A stretch of DNA of 64,000 nucleotides from Bacillus sp. CHD6a (lineage in GTDB: Bacteria; Bacillota; Bacilli; Bacillales; Bacillaceae_I): the NCBI RefSeq assembly GCF_001293645.1, contig NZ_LBMD01000002.1, positions 346,588-410,587 on the forward strand, given 5' to 3'. The notes under the pieces were generated by a model. The model saw nothing but the letters and a program-made list of their open reading frames with translations, was not told where the DNA came from and searched no databases. Positions 35,438 to 44,033 of the stretch are shown here, in pieces (the stretch's first letter is position 1; the number at the start of each line of letters is the position of its first letter). Position numbers and translations under genes: made by a program.

Positions 35438-36391
35438 TTAATCATTCCTAATCAAAGTTCTCAACATTTCTACAAAGAAAATACCTTCATCAATTTCCGT
35501 CGCAATCCTCACACAACCTGCACCTGTGCATTGAGGCACGCCCGGTCTGAAGTCTGCAATGGAGAGGCCCACTGCATAACCTTCCTTATATTCTACCTTC
35601 ACCTCTTTACTTGTGTAGGTGAATAATCCAGGAATCTCTAGGCTTGCCATCACTGCAGCCATATCATGCTGTGGCGTCCCGGCAATCCCAGGTTCCAGCT
35701 CTTGATAGGCCTCATAATAGAAATCAAGAATTGGTTTAATGATCTGCTGGAGGGGAGTAGTGGCAACACTATCGATAAAATCCACGACTCTAGGGGTAAT
35801 GAGTGCTTTGCGGGTTACATTCAAGGGGATTATTGTCAGGTTGGGGGCATTTTGCGCAATGAAATTTGCAGCTACAGGATCTCCGAAAAAGTTGGCTTCT
35901 GCTACCTCCGTAACGTTCCCCGGTTCAATAAAAGCGCCTCCCATGATAAACGTATCTTTTACCAATTCCATCACAGAAGGACTCAAGAACCAAGCCATAG
36001 CTAGCGATGTACAGCGGCCGACATTTACAATTGTTAGTTCATTCGGGTGTTCCTTAATGATACGGAACAATTGACTGAAGTTTGTTCGATTCGTAAAACG
36101 TTCTGCAGGGATGGGCGGAATTATAGGGCCAAGTCCTTCTTCTCCATGAATTTCCGGGAAGAATTCCGGTAGCTCACCACTTAGTGGTCTTGTACTTCCA
36201 GCAATGACAGGAACACCTTCCTTCCTTCCCAATTCCAATAGATATTCTGCATTTCTCGCGCTTCGATCGCGATCCGTATTTCCATAACCTGCAACAATCG
36301 CTTTCAACTCTATCTCAGGATTTTTCAATGCATAAATTACGGCAATCGCATCATCAATTCCCGTATCCGCAAACAATATAATCTTCTTCAT
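35438..36391 (-). CDS. Inosine-uridine preferring nucleoside hydrolase
   Basis: A 317-residue IunH-family enzyme. The calcium-binding N-terminal motif ILFADTGIDDAIAVIYAL contains the DxGxDDA aspartates; NVGRCTSLA and the PLNVTRKAL block are family-typical, and PQHDMAAVMA carries the late Asp. It hydrolyses the N-glycosidic bond of ribonucleosides to ribose and base. The ATG at 36391 follows TAGGAGGTG. It is divergent from xylF. Confidence 0.9.
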   Translation of the reverse strand: MKKIILFADTGIDDAIAVIYALKNPEIELKAIVAGYGNTDRDRSARNAEYLLELGRKEGVPVIAGSTRPLSGELPEFFPEIHGEEGLGPIIPPIPAERFTNRTNFSQLFRIIKEHPNELTIVNVGRCTSLAMAWFLSPSVMELVKDTFIMGGAFIEPGNVTEVAEANFFGDPVAANFIAQNAPNLTIIPLNVTRKALITPRVVDFIDSVATTPLQQIIKPILDFYYEAYQELEPGIAGTPQHDMAAVMASLEIPGLFTYTSKEVKVEYKEGYAVGLSIADFRPGVPQCTGAGCVRIATEIDEGIFFVEMLRTLIRND

Positions 36392-36531
36392 AATCTTTCA
36401 CCTCCTACTATCATTAATGAAAGTTTAATAGAACGTGCTTGTATGAAAGTACTAGAGTAAGTAGAGAAATTATTCCTCTTAAAATATTCCCAATTATTAA
36501 AAAAGTACAGACAATACCAAAAGAGTGCTAG

Positions 36532-36545
36532 TGATAGCGCTTACA
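36532..36545 (+). promoter_or_regulatory. cre catabolite operator at the xylF promoter
   Basis: TGATAGCGCTTACA fits the TGWNANCGNTNWCA consensus at every position. It overlaps the -35 box (TTACAA, 36541-36546), which stands 18 bp from TATAAT at 36565-36570. Binding of CcpA here would block initiation. Confidence 0.75.
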
Positions 36546-36570
36546 ACCCTTTTAACCCCTGCCATATAAT
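36541..36570 (+). promoter_or_regulatory. Probable xylF promoter
   Basis: TTACAA (36541-36546) and TATAAT (36565-36570), spacer 18 bp, 52 bases before the TTG start. The -35 box is weak, as expected of an activated promoter under an AraC-type regulator. Confidence 0.6.
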
Positions 36571-36621
36571 TAAGTTGTAATCAAATTAATGAAATAAGCC
36601 AAAACAAAGGGGGAGCAACAA

Positions 36622-37731
36622 TTGAAAAAGACTTGGAAAGCTACGTCATTATTACTTGTTTTAATGCTTTTTACAGCTATGCTTGCGGCATGTAACAGCA
36701 GTACAGGGGGAAGCGGCAGTGTAAGTGTGGGAATTGTTTTGCCAACAAAGGATGAGCCAAGATGGGTGCAGGACGAGCAACGATTCAAGGATGCATTGAA
36801 AGATTCTGACTATACAACAGAAATCCTTTTTAGCCAAGGTTCTTCCGCGAAGGAAAAAGAGAACGTTGAAACATTAATCAACAAAGGAATTGAAGTGCTG
36901 ATTATCACTCCTCAAGATGGAGATGCAGCAGCTGCAGCAGTAGAAGCGGCTAAGAAAGAAGGAATCACGGTTATCTCTTATGACCGTTTAATTACAAACA
37001 CAGATGCAGTGGATTACTATGTGACATTTGACAGTGTGGCAGTTGGTGCTGCTCAAGGACAATACCTGATCGACAATGTAGAAGGATCTGGCGTTCCGCT
37101 TTACCTATACGCAGGTGCAGCTTCTGACAACAACGCTTTCCTTTTCTTTGAAGGAGCTTGGAGTGTGTTACAACCAAAAATTGCAGACGGAACGTTCAAA
37201 ATTGCAAACTCCAGTGAAGCGGAAGCTTTAAAAGACACAGCTGAACTTACTCGTGACCAAATGAGTAAAATTCTAGGACAGGTAACAACTAACTGGGATC
37301 CAAACGAAGCGAAGAACAAAGCACAAACACACTTAACTGCAGTGGGTGCAGATATGAAAGGTGACGTGGCGGTACTTGCTCCAAACGACGGTACAGCACG
37401 TTCTATTGCAGACGTGTTCGCAACTGATGGGGAAGTATCAAGCTACTTAGTAACAGGACAGGATGCAGAAAAAGCCTCCATCCAATATATCATTGATGGT
37501 AAACAATCTATGACAGTATTCAAAGACGTACGTACATTAGTGACGGATGCTATGGGTATTGCAGTAGAAATCCTAGACGGCAAAACTCCAGAAACAACAG
37601 GTTTTTATGATAACGGAGAAGTAGAAGTTAAAGCAAAACAAACAGATGTCATCGTAGTGGACGAAGAGAACGTACAACAAGAACTAATCGACTCTGAATA
37701 CTACGAAGCAAGCGAATTTACAGGACTATAA
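36622..37731 (+). CDS. xylF: D-xylose-type ABC transporter binding lipoprotein
   Basis: A 369-residue periplasmic-binding protein of the XylF/ChvE type, starting at TTG 36622 after AAAGGGGGA. The lipoprotein signal ends in AMLAAC with Cys24. The mature part has VGIVLPTKDEPRWVQDEQRF, VISYDRLI and YYVTFDSVAVGAAQGQYL, all close to xylose-binding proteins. It captures the sugar outside the membrane and delivers it to XylGH. A nested repeat of 353 bp separates it from xylG, and transcript segments may therefore be expressed at different levels. Xylose as ligand is by family, not tested. Confidence 0.9.
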   Translation: MKKTWKATSLLLVLMLFTAMLAACNSSTGGSGSVSVGIVLPTKDEPRWVQDEQRFKDALKDSDYTTEILFSQGSSAKEKENVETLINKGIEVLIITPQDGDAAAAAVEAAKKEGITVISYDRLITNTDAVDYYVTFDSVAVGAAQGQYLIDNVEGSGVPLYLYAGAASDNNAFLFFEGAWSVLQPKIADGTFKIANSSEAEALKDTAELTRDQMSKILGQVTTNWDPNEAKNKAQTHLTAVGADMKGDVAVLAPNDGTARSIADVFATDGEVSSYLVTGQDAEKASIQYIIDGKQSMTVFKDVRTLVTDAMGIAVEILDGKTPETTGFYDNGEVEVKAKQTDVIVVDEENVQQELIDSEYYEASEFTGL

Positions 37732-37761
37732 GTCAAAGTTATTTCGTTAAAAACACATTTC

Positions 37762-38114
37762 CCTGTAGATTGCAGTGCAAGGTGTGAGACTCCTGCGGGA
37801 GGAAGGGACAGGGGAGACCCCACAGGTTTAGCTAAGCCACTGAAAAACTGATAACGTAAAGTTTATTATGATTCCTAGCTGTTGATTGGAGCAAAAGGCG
37901 AAGACTCCTGAGGGAGATAGCGCTAGGTGGAGACCCCGCAGGCGTAGCCGAGGAGGCTCCAACAGCGCCCCTAGGAAAGCGAAGCCATTTGCGGAAATCA
38001 ACAGCGGTGTTTATAAAAATATTAAAATCAAGACTTTTTCATTGACTTCGGCGTAGCCGAGGAGGCTCCCGGACCGCCCGCGGAAAGCGAACACCTGGAA
38101 CGGAAATCTACAGG
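37762..38114 (+). repeat. Nested palindromic elements, copy B
   Basis: The outer element has ends CCTGTAGATT (37762-37771) and AATCTACAGG (38105-38114), 10-bp perfect inverted repeats. A 211-bp element, GCCACTGAAAAAC...CTTTTTCATTGAC (37836-38046), lies in its middle, and that one contains the 128-bp core 37878-38005. Without the insertion the outer element would be 142 bp. Confidence 0.9.
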
Positions 38115-38200
38115 AGTTAAACTAGAAATCCAGCGAAATAGTGATGGCAACCTTATCACTATTTCGCCATTGTCATTGCTTTTGTTAAGGGGGGAAAAGG

Positions 38201-39721
38201 ATGGGCAACTATATACTGGAGATGAACGATATCTCTAAAGAATTTACAGGAGTCAAAGCGCTGAGTAATGTGAATTTCAAAGTGGAAAAAGGCGAAATTC
38301 ACTGCTTAATCGGGGAGAATGGAGCGGGAAAGTCCACACTGATGAAGGTGCTGAGCGGAGTGTATCCTTTTGGAACATATGATGGAGACATTATATATGA
38401 AGGAAATGTTCAGCAATTTAACAAAATCAGTGACAGTGTTAGTACCGGAATCGCCATCATCTACCAAGAACTCGCATTGTTTCCAGATTTATCGGTTTAT
38501 GAAAATATTTTTGCAGGAAACGAAATGAAGTTTGGTGGAGTGATTGATTGGAACAGGACGATTGTTGAAGCAAAAAGGTTATTGCGGAAAGTTAAGCTTG
38601 ATGTTAACCCTGATACGCTTGTAAAAGATTTGAGTGTCGGAAAACGCCAGCTTGTAGAAATAGCGAAAGCTTTAAGTAAAGAAGTTAAGCTCCTTATTTT
38701 GGATGAACCGACGGCAGCACTAAATGAAGACGATAGTGAAAACTTGCTTGAACTATTAAAAGAACTAAAAAATCAAGGGATAACGTGCATTATGATTTCC
38801 CATAAGCTGAAAGAAGTAATTAGTATCGCAGACAAAGCAACCGTCATCCGTGATGGGAAGACAATTTGTACGCTTGATGGGAAAAGAGCAGAAATTACCG
38901 AAAGTGTCATTATCAAGAACATGGTAGGAAGAGAAATTGAAGACATTTACCCAAAAAGAACGAAGGAAGTAGCAGGCGAGAACCTATTGGAACTTCATAA
39001 CTGGTCGGCTTATGATCCGCAACTTGGAAGACAGGTCATCAAAAACGTAAATCTTCATGTAAAAAAAGGAGAAATCGTCGGTATTGCTGGTCTTATGGGA
39101 TCAGGTAGAACAGAGCTTGCCCTCAGCATTTTCGGAAATGCCAAATCATACAAAATTCAAGGGGATATGATGTGGAATAACACTCCTACTACCCTTAAGC
39201 ATACTAGTGATGCAATCAAGGCAGGAATAGCTTATGTCACAGAGGACAGAAAAGATGATGGTCTTTTCCTTTTACAGGATATCAAAAGTAATATCTCTGC
39301 AGCGAATTTAAAAGGAATAGCCTCGCAAGGGATTATAAATGAAAATGAGGAAATTAAGGTCGCAGAACAGTACAAACAATCCCTTCATATTAAAGCCTCC
39401 TCTTTAGAACAGCTTGTAGGAAACCTTAGTGGCGGGAACCAGCAAAAAGTGTCCATTGGAAAGTGGCTATTTGTGGGACCCAAACTACTTATTCTAGATG
39501 AACCAACTCGCGGGATTGACGTTGGGGCGAAGTTTGAAATTTATACCGTGATGAATAAGCTTATTGAGGAAGGACTAAGTATTGTGATGATCTCATCCGA
39601 GCTTGGTGAGGTACTTGGGATGAGCGATAGAGTCTATGTCATGGCCCAAGGAGAAATAAAAGGGGAATTGGCAGTAGAAGAAGCAGACCAAGAAAAAATT
39701 ATGGAGCTTGCTACGCAATAG
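38201..39721 (+). CDS. xylG: D-xylose-type ABC transporter ATPase (two ABC domains)
   Basis: A 506-residue ATPase with two fused ABC domains. Domain 1 has Walker A GENGAGKSTL, LSVGKRQLVEIAKAL and LLILDEPTAAL. Domain 2 has the degenerate P-loop GLMGSGRTEL, LSGGNQQKVSIGKWL and LLILDEPTRGIDVGAK, as usual in XylG, MglA and RbsA. It powers monosaccharide import with XylH and XylF. AAGGGGGGAAAAGG precedes the ATG. xylH follows after 11 bases. Confidence 0.93.
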   Translation: MGNYILEMNDISKEFTGVKALSNVNFKVEKGEIHCLIGENGAGKSTLMKVLSGVYPFGTYDGDIIYEGNVQQFNKISDSVSTGIAIIYQELALFPDLSVYENIFAGNEMKFGGVIDWNRTIVEAKRLLRKVKLDVNPDTLVKDLSVGKRQLVEIAKALSKEVKLLILDEPTAALNEDDSENLLELLKELKNQGITCIMISHKLKEVISIADKATVIRDGKTICTLDGKRAEITESVIIKNMVGREIEDIYPKRTKEVAGENLLELHNWSAYDPQLGRQVIKNVNLHVKKGEIVGIAGLMGSGRTELALSIFGNAKSYKIQGDMMWNNTPTTLKHTSDAIKAGIAYVTEDRKDDGLFLLQDIKSNISAANLKGIASQGIINENEEIKVAEQYKQSLHIKASSLEQLVGNLSGGNQQKVSIGKWLFVGPKLLILDEPTRGIDVGAKFEIYTVMNKLIEEGLSIVMISSELGEVLGMSDRVYVMAQGEIKGELAVEEADQEKIMELATQ

Positions 39722-39732
39722 GGGGTATTATT

Positions 39733-40905
39733 ATGAATGTTATACAAGAAGCCAGAACGCTTATACATGAGAACATCCGTGATTATGGGATGTATATCGC
39801 ATTATTTGTCATTATATTAACTTTTACTTTTATGACAGACGGATTGTTCATGTCATCCCGTAACATTAGTAACCTACTAGACTCTGCGGGTTATATTGCT
39901 GTGTTGGCAGTAGGGATGACGCTCGTTATCGTTATTCGCCATATCGACCTTTCAGTAGGATATGCGGCAGGGTTTCTTGGGGCAATTGCAGCTATCTTGC
40001 TTACACAAGCAGGGGTATCCGTATGGGTAACGATCCCGGTTATTTTGCTTTTAGGAGTTGCTGTTGGTCTGTTTAACGGGGTGCTTATTGCTCAAATTGG
40101 CATTCCATCCTTCGTTGCCACGCTTGCAGGAATGCTTATTTTCCGAGGTGCTTTGTTGCAAGTGACAGAGAAGACTGGTACCATCATCATTCAAGATGAT
40201 GCCTTCAACGCGATTGGTAATGGCTATATCCCTTCACTTGTAGAATTAAACGGTTTGCACCTCCTTTCACTTTTAGTTGGTTTGGTTGGTATTTTACTTT
40301 ACATCTACAGTGAGATTTCGACCAGGAGAAATAAAATCAAGTATGATTTTGAAGTTGTTTCCAAGCCGATTTTTGCACTAAAGTTACTCTTTGTTTCCGC
40401 CATAATAGGTTATATAACTTGGATTCTAGCAGGCTATAACGGATTCTCCTGGACAGTCATTATCATATTAATAGTAGTCGTAGTTTATCATTTCCTGACT
40501 ACTAAAACTGTGCTTGGACGACATATCTATGCTGTCGGGAGTAACCCGGAAGCTGCCCATTTGAGCGGGATTAACGTGAAAAAAATTACGTATATTGTTT
40601 TTGGATCAATGGGGATGCTAGCGGCTCTATCAGGTATTCTATTTACAGCACGTTTGCAATCGGCAACCACAACTGCAGGGACTCTTTTTGAGCTTGATGC
40701 CATTGCCGCTGCTTATGTGGGCGGTGTATCTTCTGCTGGTGGTGTTGGAAAAGTGACAGGCGCCATCATCGGTGCGGTTGTAATGGCCTCCCTGTCAAAC
40801 GGAATGAATTTGCTTGGCGTAGGTATTTCCTATCAATACATGATTCGTGGAGGAGTTCTTGCCGGAGCAGTAATCTTTGATGTTATGACACGTAAAAAAC
40901 GATAA
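39733..40905 (+). CDS. xylH: D-xylose-type ABC transporter permease
   Basis: A 390-residue permease with about ten membrane segments of the BPD_transp_2 family. The segments AVGMTLVIVIRHIDLSVGY and NGVLIAQIGIPSFVATLAGM, and the late GRHIYAVGSNPEAAHLSGI block, are typical of XylH. It forms the channel with XylG. AGGGGGTATT precedes the ATG. Two hairpins and repeat copy C follow before the next gene. Confidence 0.93.
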   Translation: MNVIQEARTLIHENIRDYGMYIALFVIILTFTFMTDGLFMSSRNISNLLDSAGYIAVLAVGMTLVIVIRHIDLSVGYAAGFLGAIAAILLTQAGVSVWVTIPVILLLGVAVGLFNGVLIAQIGIPSFVATLAGMLIFRGALLQVTEKTGTIIIQDDAFNAIGNGYIPSLVELNGLHLLSLLVGLVGILLYIYSEISTRRNKIKYDFEVVSKPIFALKLLFVSAIIGYITWILAGYNGFSWTVIIILIVVVVYHFLTTKTVLGRHIYAVGSNPEAAHLSGINVKKITYIVFGSMGMLAALSGILFTARLQSATTTAGTLFELDAIAAAYVGGVSSAGGVGKVTGAIIGAVVMASLSNGMNLLGVGISYQYMIRGGVLAGAVIFDVMTRKKR

Positions 40906-40925
40906 TGAAAATATAAATAACTGGC

Positions 40926-40995
40926 AATCCCTGTTGAATCTGCTATTCAACAGGGATTGTACTATTTTCATTAGGTGCTATGATGAAAATAGTAC
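40926..40995 (+). terminator. Two consecutive hairpins after xylH, possible weak terminator or processing site
   Basis: The first stem is 13 bp perfect, AATCCCTGTTGAA/TTCAACAGGGATT (40926-40938 with 40946-40958). The second pairs GTACTATTTTCAT with a near-complement ending at about 40993. Neither has a proper T tract, so read-through is likely; a role in 3' end stabilisation is possible. Confidence 0.55.
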
Positions 40996-41011
40996 ACCTC
41001 AATTGGGGAAG

Positions 41012-41181
41012 GCCACTGAAAAACTAATATGATTTAGTATTTGGTAATTTCGAGCTGTGGATTGGAGCAAAAGGCTAAGACTCCTTAGGGAGATAGCGCT
41101 AAGTGGAGACCCCCCGCAGGCTTGCCGAGGAGGCTCACGTCAGCCCTTAGGAAAGCGAAGCCATTTGCGGAAATCCACAGC
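41012..41181 (+). repeat. Palindromic element, copy C (3' flank degenerate)
   Basis: GCCACTGAAAAAC begins at 41012. The 128-bp core is 41054-41181 with perfect ends GCTGTGGATT/AATCCACAGC. The core ends differ from those of other copies (GG for TG) but both ends changed together, so the pairing is kept. The distal GTGGC end is not present; the next gene's ribosome binding site lies 28 bases after the core. Confidence 0.85.
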
Positions 41182-41226
41182 GGTGTATATACAATATGGC
41201 CTTATTGGGGGAGGGGGATATCATTC

Positions 41227-42204
41227 TTGCGGAGAACAGGAATTCTAGCAATTTGTATCATTATTATTCTACTATGTCATCTCACGTTTTTATCTGCACA
41301 AAAAATCTTCCAATCCGATTGGCAATTGCCTCAAGCACTAAGTTCTAGCAGAGAGGAACATCGTTTAGTTCTTATTACACAAGATATGGAGACGCCTTTC
41401 TGGGATAAGGTAAGCGAAGGTGCTAGAAAGCAGGCAGAACAAAGTGATGTCAGCCTTGAAGTATGGGGGAGTTATGGGAAGAATAGAGAAGATTTCCTAA
41501 AAGACATAGAAATTGCCATTCAATCCAAAATGGATGGAATTATCATACAGGGGCTCGATTCAGAGGAATTTAAGGAATTGACGAAAGTGAAGGCTGGCTT
41601 CCATGGTATTCCGATTATTACGGTGGCAAATGATGTGCCGATGGAGGAAAGCATCCGGCGTACTTATGTCGGTTCCGACCAGTATGAAGCAGGTAAAATG
41701 ATTGCTAGACAGATATTGATCGATATGGGCAGAGTGGGGAATGTCGTACTCATGTATGACAAGAACCAGGAATACTATCAAAAGCGGCGCATGGAAGGGA
41801 TTAAGGAAATTCTAAAATTTTACGATGATATCCATATGATCCATGCGACTACAGATGACACAAGAGAACAAGTCATAACCACCACACAAGATGTAATGAA
41901 CAAAGAGCCAGATATTGACGCGTTCATCGCTATTAATGCCAATGTTGTCGGTGCGATGATTGGGGAAATTAGTAAGCGCTCCCAGGTAGAACCGTACCAT
42001 ATCTATTCTTTTGACGATGGAGCGGAGACACTGACCTTGTTAGCAGATGGAAAGTTGGATGGGGTTATTGAACAGTCACCAGAAGAGATGGGAAGAAAAA
42101 GTGTAAAGCTTATGAAGGAATGGTTGACCGGAGAAACGGTGCCGCTGAATAAAGATGGGTATTTGACAGATATCAGAATTAGGAAAGCAGCGGATAAACA
42201 ATGA
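41227..42204 (+). CDS. Membrane-anchored periplasmic sugar-binding sensor protein (XylFII-like)
   Basis: A protein of about 325 residues. TTG 41227 is chosen because GGGGGAGGGGG lies eight bases upstream; the longer frame runs back into repeat copy C. One N-terminal helix (ILAICIIIILLCHLTFLSA) without lipobox Cys anchors a Peripla_BP_4 domain (LVLITQDMETPFWDKVSEGA, then GIIIQGLDSEEF). It overlaps the kinase gene by four bases. In Clostridium beijerinckii, XylFII binds xylose and activates the LytS kinase by direct contact; the same gene order here supports that role. The ligand is inferred. Confidence 0.85.
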   Translation: MRRTGILAICIIIILLCHLTFLSAQKIFQSDWQLPQALSSSREEHRLVLITQDMETPFWDKVSEGARKQAEQSDVSLEVWGSYGKNREDFLKDIEIAIQSKMDGIIIQGLDSEEFKELTKVKAGFHGIPIITVANDVPMEESIRRTYVGSDQYEAGKMIARQILIDMGRVGNVVLMYDKNQEYYQKRRMEGIKEILKFYDDIHMIHATTDDTREQVITTTQDVMNKEPDIDAFIAINANVVGAMIGEISKRSQVEPYHIYSFDDGAETLTLLADGKLDGVIEQSPEEMGRKSVKLMKEWLTGETVPLNKDGYLTDIRIRKAADKQ

Positions 42205-43628
42205 CGAGTATCCAAAAGAAAATTCTAACCCTCACTACGGTAGTATTGGTGATTATGTCGACAATTTGGATAGCGCTTACATACTACAATCATAAAACCC
42301 ATAAACAGTATAACGATATTTTGCAACGTTACCTGAGCATGAATGAAGTGACAAAAGCGAGTCAACAGCTGGTTACAGATTTGAACAACTATACCATTGA
42401 TCCAACACAAGTCAGCCTAGACAAGCTTGCGGCAAGCAAGGAAAAGGTTCAACAAGCAAAATATGGCGTATATCATTTAAGAAACACAGAAAACGACTTT
42501 ACGCTAACTAACTATATGAACTTGATAGATAGCTTGGTGGAAGCAACCGACAGGTCCATTATGTTTCAGTCCGAAAATGATACGGAGGCCTCCGCTCAAG
42601 AATTTGCAGAGGCCACTCGAATTACTACCTATATATCCGAAATGACCCTAACACTAATAGATACAGAATTGAATACATTTGACAGATTTTACAGGGGAAT
42701 CATGGAACAATCCGGTGAAGTTATTAAACTTGGAATTTGGAGCCTGCTGTTAATCACCTGTCTATTGCTGTTTGCGACATACTGGTTCTCTCTTACGATT
42801 ACAAGGCCTGTCTTTCAACTAACAAAAGCGGCAAATGAACTATCCAAAGGGAATTTTGAACAGCAGGTAAAGATAGAAACCAATGATGAAATTGCCTTTT
42901 TGGCAAGGACTTTCGATCGAATGCGTATTAATATTAACAACCTGATATCTGAGATTAAGCAGAAGGCAGCGCTTGAGCGAGAGCTTCAGGAAAGTAGGCT
43001 GCTTTTACAAGAAAGCCAGTTTAGAAGCCTGCAGAGTCAGATCAATCCGCATTTTCTTTTTAACACCTTAAATACCCTTTCGAAAAAAGCTTATTTAGAA
43101 GGATCAGAAGAGACGAGCGACCTCTTAGTAAGCGTTGCCGGAATTCTCCGTTACAATTTAAAGCGGCAAGATCGCTCCGTTACGCTTCATGATGAAATTC
43201 AAGTATTAAAACAATATATGGACATCCAGAAAGCACGCTTTACAGACAGGTTGCAGTTGCATTGGGATATCGATGAATCATGCTTAGATTTAAAGATTCC
43301 AGCCTTGACTCTCCAGCCAATAATAGAGAATGCCGTCATTCATGCGGTGGAGCCGAAGGAAGATGGAGGAAACATTTGGTTCCGAGTCAAAATGGATGGT
43401 AACCACGTAGTAATAGAAATTGAGGATGATGGGATGGGGATGAAAGAACAACAAATCCTTCAAATTCTGAACGAAGAAACCCCACAACCTACTGAAGGAC
43501 ATTCAACAGGTATCGGCTTCAGTAATGTCGTAAAACGACTACGACTCTTCTACGGCTATGACGATGTCATTGATATTAAAGGAATACATGACCAAGGAAC
43601 AAAGGTTATTTTGAAAATAAAGTACTGA
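42201..43628 (+). CDS. LytS/YesM-type sensor histidine kinase
   Basis: A 475-residue kinase. Two membrane helices (about 7-27 and 178-199) flank an extracellular helical region of about 150 residues. A HAMP domain (TRPVFQLTKAANELSKGNFE) leads to the His_kinase domain with phospho-His in QINPHFLFNTLNTL. ATP-binding boxes are LQPIIENAVIHAV, IEDDGMGM and STGIGFSNV. It starts within the stop of the sensor protein gene (ATGA), suggesting tight coupling. It probably phosphorylates the AraC-type regulator encoded at 44034. Confidence 0.92.
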   Translation: MTSIQKKILTLTTVVLVIMSTIWIALTYYNHKTHKQYNDILQRYLSMNEVTKASQQLVTDLNNYTIDPTQVSLDKLAASKEKVQQAKYGVYHLRNTENDFTLTNYMNLIDSLVEATDRSIMFQSENDTEASAQEFAEATRITTYISEMTLTLIDTELNTFDRFYRGIMEQSGEVIKLGIWSLLLITCLLLFATYWFSLTITRPVFQLTKAANELSKGNFEQQVKIETNDEIAFLARTFDRMRININNLISEIKQKAALERELQESRLLLQESQFRSLQSQINPHFLFNTLNTLSKKAYLEGSEETSDLLVSVAGILRYNLKRQDRSVTLHDEIQVLKQYMDIQKARFTDRLQLHWDIDESCLDLKIPALTLQPIIENAVIHAVEPKEDGGNIWFRVKMDGNHVVIEIEDDGMGMKEQQILQILNEETPQPTEGHSTGIGFSNVVKRLRLFYGYDDVIDIKGIHDQGTKVILKIKY

Positions 43629-43640
43629 AAACAGAATTTA

Positions 43641-43992
43641 CCTGTAGATTGCAGTGCAAGGTGTGAGACTCCTACGGGGGATAACGGTAGGTGGAGACCC
43701 CGCAGGCGAAGCGAAGCCACTGAAAAACTGATAACGTAAAGTTTTTTATGATTCCTAGCTGTGGATTGGAGCAAAAGGCGAAGACTCCTAAGGGAGATAG
43801 CGGTAGCTTGAGACCCCTCAAGCGTTGCGAGGAGGCTCAAGCACCGCCCCTAGGAAAGCGAAGCCATTTGCGGAAATCAACAGCGGTGTTTAGTGAAATT
43901 TCAAAATCAAGCTTTTTTTTAGTGGCTTCGGCGAAGCGGAGGAGGCTCAAGCACCGTCCTCTGGATAAGCACCTGGAACGAAAATCTACAGG
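43641..43992 (+). repeat. Nested palindromic elements, copy D
   Basis: The same structure as copy B: outer ends CCTGTAGATT (43641-43650) and AATCTACAGG (43983-43992). The inner element of 211 bp is GCCACTGAAAAAC...TTTTTTTTAGTGGC (43716-43926), with a 127-bp core at 43758-43884. The core's left end GCTGTGGATT now has one mismatch to the right end AATCAACAGC. Confidence 0.9.
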
Positions 43993-44033
43993 AGTTAAAT
44001 ATGATACCCAATAAATGAAAGGAGTCAAACCGG

